NCBI GenBank assembly: GCA_028702675.1 | Contig: JAQVOJ010000010.1 | Span: forward strand, 9,926 to 47,178 | From: Bacteroidales bacterium | Lineage (GTDB): Bacteria; Bacteroidota; Bacteroidia; Bacteroidales; ML635J-15 | Length of the DNA stretch: 37,253 bases | Reading direction: 5' to 3' | Shown here: positions 1 through 13,102 of the stretch, one piece after another | Layout of the letters: every line of letters begins with the position of its first letter | Numbering within the stretch: the first letter of the stretch is position 1 | Made by a program: the position numbers and the translations under genes | Notes under the pieces: generated by a model | What the model was told of the DNA's origin: nothing | What the model saw: the letters and a program-made list of their open reading frames with translations, nothing else | Database searches by the model: none

Positions 1-1244
1 TCAGAGTTTAATAGGTGTCCCTTGGAGTTAGAATCAGTATTATTAAGATCATCATCAGAACCATCGCCGGAAGTATTGCCGTTTTTGTTGGCAAGATCAT
101 CATCAGAACCATCGCCGGAATTGTTGCCGTTTTTGTTGGCAAGATCATCATCAGAACCATCGCCGGAAGTATTGCCGTTTTTGTTGGCAAGATCATCATC
201 AGAACCATCGCCGGAATTGTTGCTATTCTTGTTGGCAAGATCATCATCAGAGCCATCGCCGGAATTGTTGCCGTTTTTGTTGGCAAGATCATCATCAGAG
301 CCATCGCCGGAATTCTTGCTATTCTTGTTGGCAAGATCATCATCAGAGCCATCGCCGGAATTGTTATTGTCATTATCAGCCAGCAAATCTTCTGTGTCTT
401 TATATAAGTCGTAAGGATTTTTAATATTTAAGGAATTATAACCTGTATTTGGATCATAATTTTCTGAAAGCCAATCGCTACCCACCGAAAATTCGTTAGG
501 GCTAATACAATCGTAATCGCTATCAATAGCATACAACCAAACATCATCAATAAAATAATAGGCATAAACAAAATTGGTGTCGCATAAAGTAGTATCTGTA
601 ATACGAACAAATCTAGTAAGATCGTTGTCCCAAAAATTACCTATGCTCAAATATTGTTCTCCTCCCCGTGCTCTGTATGTGCCGGAAAGTTCTATCCATT
701 CAGTATTATTATCCATTATGTGTCCGGGTATATTTGTTACCTGCGGTTTTTGAATAATTTGTCCGGCATCTTTTGCATAAATTTTGTTTTTAGTAATTGT
801 AATACCTAAAGCATCAACTGCAAAAGCACTTTTACTTGCCAACATATAATTAAGTCTAACACAGTAAAGTTGTTCTTTCGTTAATGGTTCTGTAAGTTTA
901 ACCTGCACATATTCTCGCGATACTCCTTTTCTATTAACACAAGTATCAAATGTTTCCCTAAGAATTAAACCTATATATCCCGATCCTTTAGCAGGGTAGG
1001 CATATCCTGCAAAATTTTCGGGTACACCCATTATGCTGTCGCTGCATAAGTGGTAATAATCGGGAGTACCTTTGTTGGGATTTATCCATTCGGGGACAAG
1101 TTCCTTTACAGGGTCGGTAGTATAATATTGCGGACAAGTCCATGCTTTTTCAAAGCTTTGATTTGGCACAAGATTCTGTGCAAAACTCCACAAGTTTAAT
1201 AATACACATACAACAATAATACAATATTTACAATAATTATCCAT
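1..1244 (-). CDS. Partial (C-terminus beyond left edge) secreted protein: signal peptide, 'NLVPNQSFE..' N-terminal domain, then a D/N/G-rich linker of SGDGSDDDLANKN(G/S)N repeats
   Basis: Manual reverse-strand translation from ATG at 1244 gives MDNYCKYCIIVVCVLLNLWSFAQNLVPNQSFEKAWTCPQYYTTDP... with no stop to position 1. The ORF track omits it because it is open at the edge. NLVPN(G/Q)SFE-type N-termini are common in Bacteroidota secreted/OmpA-family proteins. Confidence 0.85.
   Translation of the reverse strand, partial: MDNYCKYCIIVVCVLLNLWSFAQNLVPNQSFEKAWTCPQYYTTDPVKELVPEWINPNKGTPDYYHLCSDSIMGVPENFAGYAYPAKGSGYIGLILRETFDTCVNRKGVSREYVQVKLTEPLTKEQLYCVRLNYMLASKSAFAVDALGITITKNKIYAKDAGQIIQKPQVTNIPGHIMDNNTEWIELSGTYRARGGEQYLSIGNFWDNDLTRFVRITDTTLCDTNFVYAYYFIDDVWLYAIDSDYDCISPNEFSVGSDWLSENYDPNTGYNSLNIKNPYDLYKDTEDLLADNDNNNSGDGSDDDLANKNSKNSGDGSDDDLANKNGNNSGDGSDDDLANKNSNNSGDGSDDDLANKNGNTSGDGSDDDLANKNGNNSGDGSDDDLANKNGNTSGDGSDDDLNNTDSNSKGHLLNS
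47..382. repeat. 48-bp tandem repeat, 7 copies (last degenerate), coding for 16-aa SGDGSDDDLANKNxNN units on the minus strand
   Basis: GATCATCATCAGA(A/G)CCATCGCCGGAA... starts at 47, 95, 143, 191, 239, 287 and 335, exactly 48 bp apart. Confidence 0.97.
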
Positions 1245-1270
1245 TCAAAAAGCGATATACTTAACAATAG

Positions 1271-1687
1271 ATGTTAAAAAATTCTATTCTCAAATATAAG
1301 AACAAATTATTCACTATATTATTTTATTTTATTTTTGTGAAAAGTTTTATAATGACTAAACTTAAACATAAAGGTAATATAGACACTAATATTCTTGCCA
1401 ATGTATTAAGAGAAGTTGATTTTGTAGAAGATATTATTGTAAAGAATAATAGTATTATTGCAAAGCTTGGCAATTGTAAAGGAATAGAATTACGTTTAAA
1501 AAAGCAATGCGCTAAGATTTCTACAAGTTTTACATCTAGATCATGCAGACTTTGGTTTTACTTTTCCATCCTTTTTCTTGGTTTAATTCTACCCTTACTT
1601 ATCTATTTATTTGCTTGGTATATACCAAGTTTAGTATATCGTAAGAAGTTGGTTAATATTCTTAAGAATAGCTTACAAAGTTATTAA
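1271..1687 (+). CDS. Hypothetical small protein with C-terminal transmembrane segment(s) (start may be the internal ATG at about 1352)
   Basis: 138-aa ORF with hydrophobic stretch LWFYFSILFLGLILPLLIYLFAWYIPSLVY; no family recognised. Confidence 0.55.
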   Translation: MLKNSILKYKNKLFTILFYFIFVKSFIMTKLKHKGNIDTNILANVLREVDFVEDIIVKNNSIIAKLGNCKGIELRLKKQCAKISTSFTSRSCRLWFYFSILFLGLILPLLIYLFAWYIPSLVYRKKLVNILKNSLQSY

Positions 1688-1728
1688 TAGTTTATTAAGA
1701 GCTTTCATCTATTATTTAAATATTTAAT

Positions 1729-2874
1729 ATGAGAATACAAATTTTTAGGCAATTTTTACATAACGAAAAATCAGGGGGTTTAGTTTTAATACTTTGCACT
1801 CTTATATCCTTAACAATTGCAAATCTAAGTTTTGGTTCGTTATATCAAGGTTTTTGGCATATAAGTTTTTTGGGTCTGTCTATTGAACACTGGATAAATG
1901 ACGGTTTTATGGCTATTTTCTTTTTATTTATAGGATTAGAGTTAGAAAGAGAGATTTACGAAGGTGCTTTATCAAAACTTAAAGATGCTTTACTTCCGAT
2001 ATTTGCTGCTATTGGTGGAATAGTAGTACCTGCTTCAATTTATATGATATTTAATCATGGAACACCAACCCAATCGGGAGCAGGAATACCAATGGCAACA
2101 GACATTGCGTTTGCACTTGGAATTCTATCATTGTTAGGGAGTAGAGTTCCTATTACGTTAAAAATATTTCTTACAGCACTTGCTGTAATAGATGATTTAT
2201 GTGCTATTATTATTATTGCAGTGTTTTACACAAACACATTAGTAATTACAAATCTTCTTATTGCTTTAGTAATATTTGTTTTGCTTCTATTATTAAACAA
2301 ACTTAAGATTAATAGTATTATACCCTACATTATTGGTGGCATAATTATGTGGTATTTCATGTTAAATTCAGGTGTGCATGCTACAATTACAGGAGTTTTA
2401 TTGGCTTTTGCAATACCTTATCGAAAAAAATCTGTATCAACTTCAAATAAATTAGAAAAATTTTTGCACATACCTGTAGCGTTTATTATTCTTCCTCTAT
2501 TTGCCTTAGCCAACACAGCTATTGATATTAGCGGACAGTTATCAGACACATTATCAGAGAATTACAGTATTGGTATTCTCTTAGGTTTAGTAATTGGTAA
2601 ACCCTTAGGTATTATAAGTTTTATATTGTTTAGTATTTTAGTTGGATGTTGCAAACTACCTAAAACATTCACACTCAAAGATGTTGTTGGTGTTGGATTT
2701 TTAGCCGGTATTGGGTTTACCATGTCTATATTTATTACTTTACTTGCATTTACAGATATTACAATAATTAATAATGCTAAACTTGTAATATTAATATCTT
2801 CATTAATAGCAGGAACTATTGGTTTTGTAATTCTTAAATTTTCATTACCCCAGATTATAAAAACAAAGCTTTGA
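1729..2874 (+). CDS. nhaA: Na+/H+ antiporter NhaA
   Basis: Motifs MATDIAFALGILSLLGSRVPITLKIFLTALAVIDDLCAIIIIAVFYT and GVGFLAGIGFTMSIFITLLAF are characteristic of NhaA. Confidence 0.97.
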   Translation: MRIQIFRQFLHNEKSGGLVLILCTLISLTIANLSFGSLYQGFWHISFLGLSIEHWINDGFMAIFFLFIGLELEREIYEGALSKLKDALLPIFAAIGGIVVPASIYMIFNHGTPTQSGAGIPMATDIAFALGILSLLGSRVPITLKIFLTALAVIDDLCAIIIIAVFYTNTLVITNLLIALVIFVLLLLLNKLKINSIIPYIIGGIIMWYFMLNSGVHATITGVLLAFAIPYRKKSVSTSNKLEKFLHIPVAFIILPLFALANTAIDISGQLSDTLSENYSIGILLGLVIGKPLGIISFILFSILVGCCKLPKTFTLKDVVGVGFLAGIGFTMSIFITLLAFTDITIINNAKLVILISSLIAGTIGFVILKFSLPQIIKTKL

Positions 2875-2975
2875 TTATATTTATTCTTAGTAAATGCACC
2901 TCCTCTACTCTTACTCGTTAGCATCGAATATAAATAGAGAGGTTTTTTTTGAAAAATAAGTGCTTATGCAGAAAG

Positions 2976-3030
2976 GGTTTTTGGCATGTGTTTTTGCTTT
3001 TCTTCGAGGCAAAAAACCATGCCAAAAACC
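2976..3030. repeat. Long imperfect hairpin with 13-bp perfect outer arms
   Basis: GGTTTTTGGCATG (2976-2988) and CATGCCAAAAACC (3018-3030) are exact reverse complements. The inner arms GTTTTTGC/GCAAAAAAC extend the stem with one bulge. Confidence 0.85.
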
Positions 3031-3033
3031 TTC

Positions 3034-3143
3034 GTTTCTATGTTCTGCACCAAGCTTCTAACTCTGAGATACTTTTGCAAAGTGTTTCGGTGCTCTGCAC
3101 CTTTTATCCTAACTATCACTTGGAAATATCTATGTTTCGCAAC
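3034..3143 (-). repeat. Three diverged copies of a GGTGCAGAxCAxxGAAAC-like motif
   Basis: Minus-strand copies: GGTGCAGAACATAGAAAC (3034-3051), GGTGCAGAGCACCGAAAC (3084-3101) and the weaker GTTGCGAAACATAGATA (3127-3143). Confidence 0.55.
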
Positions 3144-3184
3144 TCTAATAAATGGCGGTGTATGTATTAATTAGTATTCTTAGT

Positions 3185-4159
3185 TTAATACTTCTTTTTC
3201 CGCTTTAGCCTTAGTTTGTGAGGAATAAGGCTGCGTAATTTTTGAAGGGGACGATACGATTTTATGTGTCTGTCTTTTTTAGAAGTATAAATATCTTCGA
3301 TAGCAATTAATATACCTGTCTCTTCTACATCGCCAAAGTAAGGATTATCTACAGTCCCAAATGTAATCATAGAGGGGCTAAGATTCATATAGGCATTAAT
3401 TAATGGAGGTATTTTTTCATTATGTTGTTTTAATATTTGTACTAACTGCTTATAATCGGCTTTATAATTATTTCCTAAAAACAATTTCTGAGATTCAATA
3501 AAATCGGGTAAAATTGGATTCTGTGGAACTACAAGTTTTCCTTTGTTAGGAAAATGCAGATTTAAAAATCCAAGCAAATAATTTCTTGCTTCAACATTAA
3601 AATGCTTATACATAGTAACTTTTCCGAAAAAATACTTAATCTCGGGATACTCAATAATTAGTGCTCCCAGACCATCCCACAAATTATCAAGAGCAAACAG
3701 CCCTTTTCTACTATTCTTGCCATATTGGTAACGGGGTTGCACAAACGATCTTCCAAGTTCAATAGTGTAAGGCAAATAATCAGAAAGAAATTTTTCGGAA
3801 AAATTAAAAAGCCTTGATGTAGCAAGTTTTTTATCAGGGTTGTCTACAGTAGCTTCACCATTAATAAACCTGTAACCACCAATAATTTCAAGTTCTTCAG
3901 GGTCCCAAACAATTAGCTGCAAATATGGCACATCCGACAAATCGTAAGAATCAATATCCATGCTCTTACCGGTACCCCCTCCTGCATCTCTAAATGTTAA
4001 TTCCCTAAGACGCCCAAGCTCATGCATTAAGTTTGGGGAATCTTCGTGAGAAAAGACATAAATTTCGGTATTTCCAAAATTTGATTTACGCAATAACTTA
4101 TCTTCAGTAAGTTCCTGAAGCAATAATCTTTTATCTACCGGTGCAATCAATGGTTCCAT
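3185..4159 (-). CDS. GNAT-fold N-acyltransferase, acyl-ACP:amino-acid N-acyltransferase type (OlsB/GlsB-like, often annotated 'hemolysin')
   Basis: LRELTFRDAGGGTGKSMDIDSYD...LIVWDPEELEIIGGYRF...ELGRSFVQPRYQ...LFALDNLWDGLGALI matches the pattern of the OlsB-related acyltransferase family. Confidence 0.75.
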   Translation of the reverse strand: MEPLIAPVDKRLLLQELTEDKLLRKSNFGNTEIYVFSHEDSPNLMHELGRLRELTFRDAGGGTGKSMDIDSYDLSDVPYLQLIVWDPEELEIIGGYRFINGEATVDNPDKKLATSRLFNFSEKFLSDYLPYTIELGRSFVQPRYQYGKNSRKGLFALDNLWDGLGALIIEYPEIKYFFGKVTMYKHFNVEARNYLLGFLNLHFPNKGKLVVPQNPILPDFIESQKLFLGNNYKADYKQLVQILKQHNEKIPPLINAYMNLSPSMITFGTVDNPYFGDVEETGILIAIEDIYTSKKDRHIKSYRPLQKLRSLIPHKLRLKRKKKY

Positions 4160-4197
4160 TACATAATTTTCGCTTTGTGCAAATGTACAAAAATAAA

Positions 4198-4887
4198 TTA
4201 CTTTGTTGCTATATAATAAGTAACAATTCCCCCTGTTAATGGTTTAATTTTTTCGACACTAAATCCTTTTTGCCTTAATTTCTCATTAAGTATTACGTTT
4301 TTATTAAACTCCAATATGCTATCTCTTAAGTATCTATAAGCCTTAATATTATTACTAAGTAACCCACCAAATACGGGTATTACATAGTTCAAATAATTCA
4401 AATAAAAAAACTTAAATATTTTATTTGAAGGAATCGTAAATTCTAAAATTGCACATCTACCGTTTTCAGCTAAAACTCTGTAAATCTCACTTAAAGATTT
4501 CTCAATATCAGCAAAGTTACGTACTCCAAAAGCAATCGTAATTAAATTCACACTTTGGTCTTGCAAAGGCAAAGATTCAGCATATCCAACAATATATTCT
4601 GTTTTAAAATTTGCATACCTGTTTTTAGCTTTCTCTATCATTTTAGGACTTGGGTCTAATCCAATAATCTTTGTACTATCAAATTTAATCAGATATTTTC
4701 CCAATTCACCAGCACCACAAGCAATATCAAGTATTACTGGATATTTATCATTTTTAATTGCTTTTATAAAAAACTTTCTCCAAAACTTATCAATTCCAAA
4801 TGTGAGCAAACTATTAACCAAATCGTAATCTTTTGAAATATGATTAAACATTTGATTAATCTCATTCTGTTTATGCTCAGCACTCAT
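4198..4887 (-). CDS. ubiE/menG: Demethylmenaquinone/ubiquinone methyltransferase
   Basis: VILDIACGAGELGKYL (SAM motif), VNLITIAFGVRNFADIEKSLSEIYRVL and the KPLTGGIVTYYIATK C-terminus are typical of UbiE/MenG. Confidence 0.95.
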   Translation of the reverse strand: MSAEHKQNEINQMFNHISKDYDLVNSLLTFGIDKFWRKFFIKAIKNDKYPVILDIACGAGELGKYLIKFDSTKIIGLDPSPKMIEKAKNRYANFKTEYIVGYAESLPLQDQSVNLITIAFGVRNFADIEKSLSEIYRVLAENGRCAILEFTIPSNKIFKFFYLNYLNYVIPVFGGLLSNNIKAYRYLRDSILEFNKNVILNEKLRQKGFSVEKIKPLTGGIVTYYIATK

Positions 4888-4890
4888 TAT

Positions 4891-6801
4891 TTATCTTCTT
4901 CTCTGCTGATTACTCTTTTGTCTTGAAGCTTCTTCGAGTCTTTTTTGCCAATTAGATTTTTTAACAGGTTTTTTCTTATTTTCTTCAAGCTTTGCCAACA
5001 CTTTATCCTCATCAACAAAGTATTTTCTAATTACCCAAGTTTGAATTATAGTAAAAAGATTTGCTAAAAAGTAATAATAGCTTAAGCCTGATGCATAATT
5101 ATTGAAAAAGAACAGCATCATTACAGGCATCATATACAGCATCACTTTCATTCCGGGTTGCCCTGTAGAAGCCTGCGAGCTACTACTCATTTTGGTTGAG
5201 ACAAACATTGAAATAGCCATTAGTAAAGTAAACAAACTTATGTGATTACCATAAAAGTTTGATAATAAAGGTATATTGGCATTCCATGACACAATGGCAT
5301 CGTAGGCTGATAAATCGCTTGCCCATAAAAATGATTCCTGACGTAATTCTATTGAAGCAGGAAAAAATCTAAACATTGCAATAAGAATCGGAAACTGTAA
5401 CAGCATAGGCAAACAACCACCCATTGGATTAACTCCGGCTTTTTTATAAAGTGCCATTGTAGCCTGTTGCTTTTCCATTTCTTTTCCTTTAGGGAATTTT
5501 TTTGCTATTTCATCAATCTGAGGTTTTAGCACCTTCATTTTAGCTGTTGACATGTAGGACTTATATGTAAGTGGGAATAACAGCATTTTAATGATAATGG
5601 TTAATATTAAAATAATGATTCCATAACTACCAATAAAAGTTCCTAACCAGTTAAAAAGCGGTATTATCAGGAAACGGTTTACCCACCCAAAAATACCCCA
5701 GCCCAGAGGGATAAGCTTTTCGAGTTTAATATCGTATTGCTTAAGAGTTTTAAACTTATTTGGTCCAAAATAGAACTGAAACGGTATAATTTGTTCTTGT
5801 TCATTTTTAATTGGGAAAGTACATTCGGCAGTAAAGTATTTTAAAAACTCACTATTTTCATCATCAATGGTATTACTAGTAATTAATGGGTCATCAACTA
5901 ACTCATCGGCAATAAGAACTGACGAAAAGAATTGCTGCTTAAAAGCAACCCAATGCATTTTGCCACTACTTGTAAATTCATCTTCACTTTTTCGCTCAGA
6001 TAATTTTTCAATATCATCATCGTCCATTTTAAGATATACATTTGTATTTTGCAATTCCCATTTACGCCCTTTTTCTTGTGCTTTTACAAGCTCGGCCCAA
6101 TACAATTTCCCATAATTAACATTTCTACTAATTATGTCTTGCATGTTGTAAAATCTGATATCAAAATCGAGCATATACTCATCAGGTTTAAGAGTATAAA
6201 CAAAATCTAAATAACTGTTTTCGCCTGCTTTTAAACGCATTGTAAGAGTTTCTTCACTTTCGTTTGCATCTATAAACTCAACATTTTCAACAGATTCAAA
6301 GAACAAATCATTTGTAAAAATTGGTCTCCCGTCTATCATAAATTCTATTCCAAATACTGTAGTATCAGTATTGATAAGAACGACAGGTTTACCATTATGA
6401 TCCTTATATTCTTTTAATTCTGCTTGATAAACTCGTCCTCCCTTTGATGATATTTTAAGTTTAATAAGATTATTTTCTATTGTAATAAAACTTTGTTCGC
6501 CTTGAGCTGCGTGAGCAAAAACCCCAAGTTTTTCTTTTAGTTGTACATTATTTATCGAGTCATTATTCTCACTCAGCAATGCTTCTTGTTCTAACAACGA
6601 ATCGGTTTCTTGTGTTTCTTTTTCTGCAGCTATTGCTTTTTCAACTTCTTTTAAGGAATCTTCTTTTGCTTTAACCGTTGCAATTGAATCTTGCACTCTT
6701 TTTTGCTCCATTAATTGAGCTTTATCAGGACGATTAAATACAGAATAAAGCACTAAAATTACTCCAATAATTACTATTCCAATTATGCTATTTCTATCCA
6801 T
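4891..6801 (-). CDS. yidC: Membrane protein insertase YidC
   Basis: Long periplasmic domain followed by GWGIFGWVNRFLIIPLFNWLGTFIGSYGIIILILTIIIKMLLFPLTYKSYMSTAKMKVLKPQI and NPMGGCLPMLLQFPILIAMFRFFP. Confidence 0.97.
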   Translation of the reverse strand: MDRNSIIGIVIIGVILVLYSVFNRPDKAQLMEQKRVQDSIATVKAKEDSLKEVEKAIAAEKETQETDSLLEQEALLSENNDSINNVQLKEKLGVFAHAAQGEQSFITIENNLIKLKISSKGGRVYQAELKEYKDHNGKPVVLINTDTTVFGIEFMIDGRPIFTNDLFFESVENVEFIDANESEETLTMRLKAGENSYLDFVYTLKPDEYMLDFDIRFYNMQDIISRNVNYGKLYWAELVKAQEKGRKWELQNTNVYLKMDDDDIEKLSERKSEDEFTSSGKMHWVAFKQQFFSSVLIADELVDDPLITSNTIDDENSEFLKYFTAECTFPIKNEQEQIIPFQFYFGPNKFKTLKQYDIKLEKLIPLGWGIFGWVNRFLIIPLFNWLGTFIGSYGIIILILTIIIKMLLFPLTYKSYMSTAKMKVLKPQIDEIAKKFPKGKEMEKQQATMALYKKAGVNPMGGCLPMLLQFPILIAMFRFFPASIELRQESFLWASDLSAYDAIVSWNANIPLLSNFYGNHISLFTLLMAISMFVSTKMSSSSQASTGQPGMKVMLYMMPVMMLFFFNNYASGLSYYYFLANLFTIIQTWVIRKYFVDEDKVLAKLEENKKKPVKKSNWQKRLEEASRQKSNQQRRR

Positions 6802-6819
6802 ATTGTTATTTTATAAATA

Positions 6820-10719
<3,900 letters not shown>

Positions 10720-10730
<11 letters not shown>

Positions 10731-12762
10731 TATCGTCCTTCTCTTCCTTAATTTGCTTTTTCACATCTCTTTCTGTAAGATCAATAATCTTTTTCTTTTC
10801 GGCCAGATTATCTAATTCTTCGTGTGCTTTCTCAAGCTTCTTTTTTACATCTTTAAGTAAATCGCCTGCCGAGCCTGAAAAGAAGCTTAAATTATTTTCC
10901 CATAGAGCAATATCATTTTCAATGGTTTTCATTTTTTGTATAATATAGCTTCTCTCTTTTCTGAGTTTCTCTAATTCTTTACCTTCGGCATATATATCCA
11001 TACGCTCCCGATACTTAGTTATGTCAACAACATCTTTCGACATATTAAGCTTTTTGTATAATTGGTCGATTGCTTCTCGATAATCTTTTTGTAATTTTTC
11101 TTTAACCTTAAACGCAACAAAACCAATTTCAGTCCATTTGTTCTGAAATTCTTTTATTTTTTCAACATTTTTTGCATGATCATCAGAAGGCTCGTAATTT
11201 TCAATTTCAGAAATAAGCTTTTCTTTAGCAATCATATTTTCGTTTAGTTCATCCTGACGATTTTTAAAGAATTCAGACTTTGCTTCGAAAAAATGATTAC
11301 AAGCAGCTCTAAAACGTTTCCAAATCACATCATTCTGTTTTTGAGGAACAGTACCTATAGTTTTCCATTTTTTCTGGAGTTTTAAAAATGCATCAGTTGT
11401 CTTTTTCCAATCTGTACTGTTTTGCATACTCTCGGCTTGAACGCATAAATCTAATTTTAGTTGTAAATTATTGTTTTGTTCTTCCCGAATTTTTAAGAAA
11501 TATTCCTTTTTCTCTTCAAAAAACTTATTACATGATTCTCTAAAACGAGTATATATTGGAGTGTTTAAGCTTGCAGGTACCATTCCTATACTTTTCCACA
11601 TTTTTTGTAAATCCAGTATTTGTCGGGTTTGCTCATTCCAATCCTTAAAACTATTTCTTTCCATTTTCAGAATTGCTTCTGCTTGTTGGCATAGAACTTC
11701 TTTTTGCTTAAGATTCATTTCTCGCTCTTCCTTAATTTTAATAAAATGCTCTTGATGCCTTTTATTAATTTCGCGAGTAATTACCTGAAAACGCTCCCAA
11801 ATCTCTTCACGATTTGTAAGTGGAACAGGACCTATTTCTCTCCATTTGTTGTGATACTCCTGAAGCTTCTTGTAAGCATCCACAATATTGGGTTCTAACA
11901 TTAAGCTTTCGGCTTTTTCGCAAAGCTCAATTTTATATTCCAAGTTCTTTTTAAAATCAAGATCACGTAATTCCTTATTAATCTTAATATAGTCATAAAA
12001 ACGCTCAACCTGAAGATTGTAACTATGCCACAAATCTTTGCTCTCGGAATGAGGAACAGCCCCTATTTCGTTCCATTTTTGCTGTAATTCCTTAAATTCA
12101 TTAAAAGTATTATTTAAAGATTCTTCTCCATTTGCTAAAACACCAATTTTATCTATTATTTCTTTCTTAAGAGCCAGATTATCTTCTTTCATTTTCTCTA
12201 AGGCTTCTGCATAATCCGTTCTTAGTTTACGGTAATCTTCTAAAAGTTCTTTAAAATAAGCTTCATCGGTGTCTTTTGGTACTTCAAAATTAATCTCATC
12301 TTCACCGGTAGCAATAAACTTGTTTTTGATAGATTCAATCTCATCATTACGCAAACGATAATAATGTTTTTTAATTTCTTCTACATCTCTTTTAATTGAA
12401 GATACCGGTTTTTCACGTAATAACTGATTAAGCACGACAAGCAATTCTTCTTTGCTTAAACTACTATAATCAATATTATTTTGCTCATCGCCCTGAACAT
12501 CTGTATCATCATCAATTTCGTCTTCTTGAGTTTCTATATTCTCCGAATCGTCTTCTTCAGGCAAAATAACAAACTCATCCGATTTCCTTTCCGATTTGCT
12601 AATGTTAGTACTTGTTGCTTTATCTTTTTTAACAACATTATTAGTTACGTCTTTAGCTGTTTTATGTTCTTCCTGCTTATTAGCAGAAGTTCCAGACACA
12701 TTACCCTGCGAAGATTCATTCCCGATTTCTTCGTTCAGGTTCAGATTTTCGTGGTTATCCAT
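10720..12762 (-). CDS. DUF349 domain-containing protein
   Basis: Five repeats of the (L/F)Q.kW.eIG.Vp...w.rF...... signature (e.g. LQQKWNEIGAVPHSESKDLWHSYN, LQKKWKTIGTVPQKQNDVIWKRFRAACNHFF). Confidence 0.93.
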
Positions 12763-13004
12763 AATACAATAATCACTTAGTTATTAAGTATTTAATTCAA
12801 TTTAAATTTATTTCGTAAAAACTCACGAAAATAGGCATATCACAAATAAAAGACAAAGTTTTTTTTACTTATCTGAAATTATTATTCTTGTTAGCTCTAT
12901 CCAATATAATACTTTACTACCCTTAACATGGATATTTTTATCATTTTAAACTACATTATCCGCATAAACTCATCTCTATATTTATTGTTAATGCCATAAA
13001 ACAG

Positions 13005-13033
13005 TTGTTAAGTTTTAAAATCAATTATATTTG
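13005..13033 (+). promoter_or_regulatory. Putative Bacteroidota sigma-ABfr promoter upstream of the M28 peptidase
   Basis: TTG (13005-13007), 18-bp spacer, TATATTTG (13026-13033) matching TAnnTTTG; about 70 bp before the ATG. Confidence 0.55.
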
Positions 13034-13102
13034 TGTATTCTATCATTGTTTAAATCATTGATGGAATATTTTATAAATTTTTAATTTTAAAAAAAGATAC
13101 CA

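Noticed and set aside
47-382. CRISPR array
   Set aside because: Units are contiguous 48-bp tandem copies with no unique spacers and lie in frame within a coding sequence.
8-414. ORFs 8..373 (-), 15..407 (+) and 22..414 (+) as genes
   Set aside because: They are alternative frames of the 48-bp tandem repeat, whose length is a multiple of 3 and which stays open in several frames. The frame continuous from ATG 1244 is the real coding frame.
428-610. Minus-strand 60-aa ORF
   Set aside because: Out of frame within the longer open secreted-protein CDS (1-1244, minus).
2562-2924. Antisense ORF over nhaA
   Set aside because: Shadow ORF of a strongly recognised nhaA coding sequence. The same reasoning applies to the antisense ORFs over yidC, pyrG, valS, fhs and others.
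2949-3174. Small ORFs 2949..3170 and 2986..3174 as proteins
   Set aside because: They cover a hairpin and repeated motifs, start without a convincing upstream signal and show no domain. Better explained as intergenic repeat DNA.
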